A stretch of DNA of 64,000 nt from contig NC_092677.1 of the NCBI RefSeq assembly GCF_964355755.1, forward strand, positions 27,188,101 to 27,252,100, written 5' to 3'. The DNA comes from Antedon mediterranea (Eukaryota; Echinodermata; Crinoidea; Comatulida; Antedonidae). The notes under the pieces were generated by a model. The model was given only the letters and a program-made list of their open reading frames with translations, was not told where the DNA came from and did not search any database. A program made the translations under genes and the position numbers. Positions 59,778 through 64,000 of this stretch are shown here, one piece after another (position 1 is the stretch's first letter; every line of letters begins with the position of its first letter).

Positions 59778-62554
59778 TTACAGATTGCTTGTTGTATGTT
59801 GTTCATTGAAGTCAAACTGTAGGTTTGTGTACGCTGGGGGCGGTGTTAGGTTATCGTCCGGGCGCTTATAAGCATTTGGGTCATTTATAACATTGGTGTA
59901 GGACGGTGGTAAATCCGCTACCATTGGTTGGTCTGCTGTACCATTCAAATCAGGTGCAGATGGTGTTGTGGGTTGTGGTTGTGAAGGTGTAGCTGCAGGA
60001 GCTCCGCGTTGAGAAGCACGCCGCTTACTGCAACACGCATTAAAAAATATTATACCAATCACTATTGGAATAATAATGAACCCACTGAATCCTGAACCTA
60101 GAAATGAAGGAAAAGTAAGTCTTTTGTTTTTTTTTTGTTTTTTTTTTTTTTTTTTTCTTTATTCGAATTCATAAAATAACACAACATAAAAAAAAAAATA
60201 CAAAGAATGAATTCAGGGTAACACAAAAAAGTAACCAAAGGTCAAACTTATTTCCATTGTGGCCAACTTCTGTTTTTGAGATGATAAACAAATGAAGCAG
60301 TTATTATTATGGCATTGTATGAAGCTGTAATCTTTGAGGAATATGAAAAATAGATTAAAATGAAATTATTTGTATACATCCATCTTCAATCGGTTTTTTA
60401 ACAAAAATGTATAAAATCCGACCAGCAATGCAATAGCATCTGTACCACAATTGGCATTTATTTTCGAAAAGCGGCACAAACTGTGCTCAGCACCAACTTC
60501 TGTTTTTCTAAAATAAAAGTAGTATGTATATTTATCATAAATTACCTCCATGGTCGTCTGTTTGACATACGATTGCAACCACATCAGTCCTTGAACATTC
60601 ATGTGGCAAGATAGTTGTGTTAATGTAACAGTCATTCAAATGCTGTTCAGAACCAGTACATTGAAATGCAAACTTGTGAAATGGTGAATAGTCCCCTGCT
60701 TCCACCAGTCCTTCCTCAGCTCCTTTAAAGCCAAGTTGTCTGCAAACAACCTCCGAGTCTTCTTGCGACCAGTGCCGAGAACACATTGTTCCCAAAACAC
60801 CAAAAAGGTCCACCAGAATACGACCCCTATTACCATTTCCAACTATACGTACTGATTCATATCCTTGATCTTCATCTACAAAGATATATATTAAGATTAT
60901 AATCATTATTCATTATTAGGAGTGGAGTTGTGGCTTAGTGGTTATGATGCTTGGCTACCACTCCAAGGGTCCTGGGTTCAAGTGCCGTCACATGTCAGGA
61001 TCTTTTCCAAGGACAAAATTACAACTCCACTCCCAAAGACTTGTAATAAGACTTTGTTTATGTAGAGCATCTTGTGTATGTTTGTCTTGTGGGTCCTTAA
61101 TTATCAGCAATTGCTGGATGGATCACCCTCAATAAATATGGCTAAAAAAAACAAACAAACTTCTTGACTTGACTCGTCGTTGCTGTCTAAATTAAATCAT
61201 AAGACAAGTCGTTTTGAGATAGTGTCGGGCGTGGTTTTTAGGTCGTTGATAAAACATTAAACATGTATAATTTTCTTCCGACAAGACGATGCTGTCTGAG
61301 TCGGCCTTTAGTATTTCATACGCCATTTTTATCAAAACTTGTTGGTTTACACTCACCCTCATTTGAACATTGCAATTTTACAGGATTACAGGTGATGTTG
61401 TCATTCACAAGTGTAGGACCACAGTCCCATAGATGATCCTCAAACCCACCACAGTCAAACTTGTACTTATAATCAGCATTACCATCTGATATTGTGTTGT
61501 TCAACGTATCAACCTTATTGTAACCTAACTCTCTGCAAGTAACCTGTGAATTTTCAACTGTCCAAACTGTATCGTTGCATATTCGTCCCACTTCTCCATT
61601 GGGGTAAGTCATTTCAAGTCGACCGGAATTTGAATAGACTCCATCTCGAAGACGAGGCATTGTTCTCCCTAAAATGTGAAACAATTATTTGTAACAATTT
61701 TGTGTCAATTTGTGCAACAGCTTTTGGAGACAACAAGGGCTGCCCAAACTAAATGAGGAGGTGGGATTATACAATTCTGTTTAATCTACATTAGGGGATG
61801 AGATTTAGCATGAAAATATATTCAGGATTTTTTGTTGTTGTTCTGGAAGCTGGAGGGTTATACCATTCTTGGTGATAGGTGTGTCTCATTATCACGATTA
61901 AATGATTGACCGAATACCTTCTGAGCAGGTAATTGCTAAGTCCTCATAGTGACGACAGTTGTGCTCTCCTATTGGTTGATATGTACAGGATGAAAGTGTA
62001 GCCTCTATGCCATTACAATCCACCTCATCTAAGTATATAGGTTGACTAGAATTGCCTTCGAGCGTGAAAGTTGATACAGGATCACCATAACCTAGTTGGC
62101 GGCATACCACCATAGAATTTTCTGGTTTCCACAAATCGTCGCAAACTGTTCCCCATCTCCCTTGGTAGTATACCTCAACACGTCCGGAGAAATTTGTATC
62201 TCCAGCGGCAAGTCGAAGATCGAGTACCGGTAAGTCTAAATAACATTCTTTGATTTTATTTCAATTGAAAAACACATATATAACACATGAACAGACCAAA
62301 ATTGACCACTTTGATGAAACTATCCTAAAATTATCTTTTTATTTTAAAATTGAATAGTATTGTATTTAAATACTTTAGGAATTTATAAGGGCCTACCGTA
62401 ATGATTTTTTATTTATTTACACATGGTAAAGAAAATATTCATATTAATGAGCAGAATTGAGTTTTAAAATTCTGATAAAAATGAAAACGTATGTACCTGA
62501 ATTAACACAGTTGAAGACAGCCAATAAGAACACAATCTTTCTACAAACCACCAT
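59778..62554 (-). CDS. Type I membrane scavenger receptor with three SRCR domains
   Basis: Complete, 5 exons on the minus strand: 62497-62554 (ATG), 61918-62235, 61357-61668, 60546-60875 and 59778-60097 (stop), 445 aa. Exon 1 encodes a signal peptide (MVVCRKIVFLLAVFNCVNS). Exons 2, 3 and 4 each encode one SRCR domain (about 20-125, 126-229, 230-339), with SGRVEVYYQGRWGTVCDDLW, CRQLGYG and ITCSEG-type landmarks; one domain per exon. Domain 2 has changed the usual GTVCDD to GRICND. Exon 5 gives a membrane span (about 343-362, FIIIPIVIGIIFF), a Cys-Cys-basic stop (CCSKRR) and an 80-residue tail with two PPxY motifs, PPSY (403-406) and PPAY (426-429), which bind WW-domain proteins such as NEDD4-type ligases. 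SRCR proteins recognise microbial or self ligands, and are greatly expanded in echinoderms. Ligand unknown. Confidence 0.9.
60118..60164. repeat. Poly-T tract
   Basis: About 45 bases nearly all T, followed by CTTTATTCGAATTC and, 30 bases on, a poly-A run. It may be the tail of an old reverse-strand retroelement, but no body was recognised. Confidence 0.6.
60921..61162 (+). mobile_element. tRNA-derived SINE
   Basis: The head GAGTTGTGGCTTAGTGGTTA contains an A-box-like TGGCTTAGTGG, and GGGTTCAAGTGCC about 40 bases later is B-box-like. A non-tRNA body follows and the 3' end is AATAAATATGGCTAAAAAAA then ACAAACAAAC. About 240 bp, in an intron of the SRCR gene, opposite orientation. A similar ATGGCTAAACACAAACAAAC follows the 39-bp array at 24171. 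Confidence 0.7.
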
Positions 62555-63320
62555 TATGCCTCTCTATCCCTCTGCTGCTGCTGACTACACCATGTGTACA
62601 GTATTAGAGTTTGCAGAAATCTTGAATAAACTAAAACTGTAAAATAAGAAATTATTAGTAAATTAAAAAAACTTTGATTTTCCACAAAAACAATAAATAC
62701 AAACCGCCATGTCATAGTAAGTATACTATTACTACCTATACTTACTAAGCTAAATATGAGTGGCAGGCTGGGGATCCGATAGGCTTAGTAGACACACCGA
62801 GAGTCACCACCAGCTTAGTTAGCCTCACAAGCTAGGCCTACCAAGCCTATATATAATATTCTCTCTAAAGAAGGCTAGGCTAGCTAGTTAGTCTGGTCCT
62901 ATACTACTACTAAGGCCATACCTACCTAGCTACTAAAAAGGTAGGCCTAGGCTTGGCCTGCTGGCTGGCCCTAGCCTCTAGCTAGCCTACTCTACTACTA
63001 CTACTACCTAGGCCTAGGCTAGGCTAGTTTGGCATAACTTTAAATCAAATTTAAAAAGTAGGCCCTAACCTAGCCTAACTAAGCTTATTGATATTATTAA
63101 ATTTATATTAGTATGACACACATTGTGTATAGAAAGTAGTTTCAAGTAAAATGGGTAGTAGGCTAGTCTCTAGGCCTACCTGTTGAGGAAGTGCATTCTC
63201 CTAGTCAGAGTGAAATATGCCTAGCTAGGTGGTCTTCTTCCACACAAGTAGTTGGTTGCGGCGAGGGAACCACTACGGTAATCTTGACGATCCTCAAAAA
63301 GTTTGTCGACGTCGTTTAGT
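62555..63320. promoter_or_regulatory. Head-to-head spacer between the SRCR receptor and the last gene
   Basis: 766 bases between start codons. Contains a dense run of TAGGCCTA and GCTAGCTAG words (62820-63010) and, nearer the right end, CGACGTCG (63307-63314). No TATA box recognised. Promoter role inferred only from position. Confidence 0.35.
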
Positions 63321-63764
63321 ATGGGGGCGACAAACATTTTCCTCGGGGAAGAAAAAAAAATGGAGGAAAACGTTCCGAACGTAAGCAACCAACAGCCAAT
63401 TGTTCAAATGCCAATTTCATCCCCTAGTAGTGGTTTAAACGTTACAGCAAGACTACCAGCAATACACACAATTCCTTCTCAGGCTGCTCATTTACTTGGT
63501 CATGATTATGTGGCCGCAAATGCTACATTTTCGCCCGAAGGAGTTAGGCCCAGACACGATGTCGTCGCGGCTGGAGCATCGTCAGCCACCGATGTTGCAT
63601 CTGCGGTGATTAGGGCAGCTGTCGAAGCTACAACACATGTAATTAACCGGCCTAGCCACCCATCCCCGATTCAGCAAACAAGTCATATTCAAAATGGAAC
63701 TGTATTAAGCACATCAAATCACCATAATTTGCAACAAATACCAGCATCTCCACAACAAATTCAG
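63321..63764 (+). CDS. First coding exon of an unrecognised gene, continues beyond the window
   Basis: ATG at 63321 opens 148 codons ending at a CAG/GTTAGA donor in phase 0. An upstream in-frame extension has no ATG, so this start is preferred; a second ATG lies at 63360. The sequence is rich in Ser, Ala, Pro, Gln and His, with one ordered-looking stretch, about residues 70-110 (RPRHDVVAAGASSATDVASA followed by VIRAAVEATTHVI), probably an alpha helix. It looks like the start of a nuclear regulatory protein, but I do not recognise the family. Confidence 0.6.
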
Positions 63765-64000
63765 GTTAGACATTTTTGTCAAAAATTAAATATTAATAAA
63801 TAAATAAATTAAATAAATATTAAGTCTAATTTTAGTATAAATTCAATTTCAAGGCATACAGTAGGCCTACAACTACATGTAGATATAAAATTTTAAGTAT
63901 TATTCTAGCCTAGGCCCACAGAATAGTTTTTAAATTTTTAAATGGCGAAATCATGACCTCTCTTTTTTTTTATTTGACGAAGTTAGTTTCTTTAAATTAA
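63765..64000. other. Intron DNA of the last gene
   Basis: AT-rich, no exon seen before the window ends. Confidence 0.4.

Noticed and set aside
60921-60990. A functional tRNA gene
   Set aside because: A and B box-like words are present but no cloverleaf closes, and a SINE body and A-rich tail follow.

Overview
The window is animal nuclear DNA: split genes with GT-AG introns, no operons, AT-rich introns, and a heavy load of minisatellites, MITEs and fold-back elements. Recurrent palindromic TAGGCCTA clusters and the repeat types make an invertebrate deuterostome, perhaps an echinoderm, my best guess. That guess is inference, not a match I could run.

Layout by gene, left to right: (1) 189-4127 (+), the 3' end of a divergent dynein heavy chain with a very long disordered tail; (2) 5689-11279 (-), a complete PSMC4/Rpt3 proteasome ATPase in 10 exons; (3) 12104-35785 (+), a complete POU2F/Oct-type POU-homeodomain factor in 10 exons; (4) 39399-48808 (-), a complete AFG3L2 mitochondrial m-AAA protease in 14 exons; (5) 50707-54608 (+), a serine-rich gene that may be PROSER3, lacking an identified first exon; (6) 55157-58403 (-), a complete RBM42 in 7 exons; (7) 59778-62554 (-), a type I membrane receptor with three SRCR domains; (8) 63321 onward (+), the first exon of an unrecognised gene. 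Exon phases were checked by hand, and the full-length models sum to whole codons (PSMC4 419 aa, POU2F 683 aa, AFG3L2 806 aa, RBM42 377 aa, SRCR receptor 445 aa).

Genes 1-6 strictly alternate strand, giving head-to-head pairs (PSMC4/POU2F, AFG3L2/gene 5, SRCR/gene 8) and convergent pairs (dynein/PSMC4, POU2F/AFG3L2, gene 5/RBM42). The products do not form one pathway; they are housekeeping, regulatory and surface proteins that happen to be neighbours.

Most of the unusual content lies in introns and spacers. It includes a 72-bp unit repeated 50 times, a 39-bp unit repeated exactly 20 times that looks like an amplified tRNA-derived SINE head, a 21-bp unit repeated 28 times, and a 2.5-kb composite inverted-repeat element holding palindromic 21-bp units. 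There are also two approximately 0.85-0.9 kb fold-back elements with clear target duplications, pogo-, Harbinger- and hAT-like elements, and one MITE family present at least 13 times, once nested inside another MITE. The long ORFs over these repeats are artefacts of unit length, not genes. I found no convincing new protein-coding system; the best candidates for novelty are the fold-back and satellite structures, the dynein tail, and duplicated glutamine-rich exons in the POU gene.
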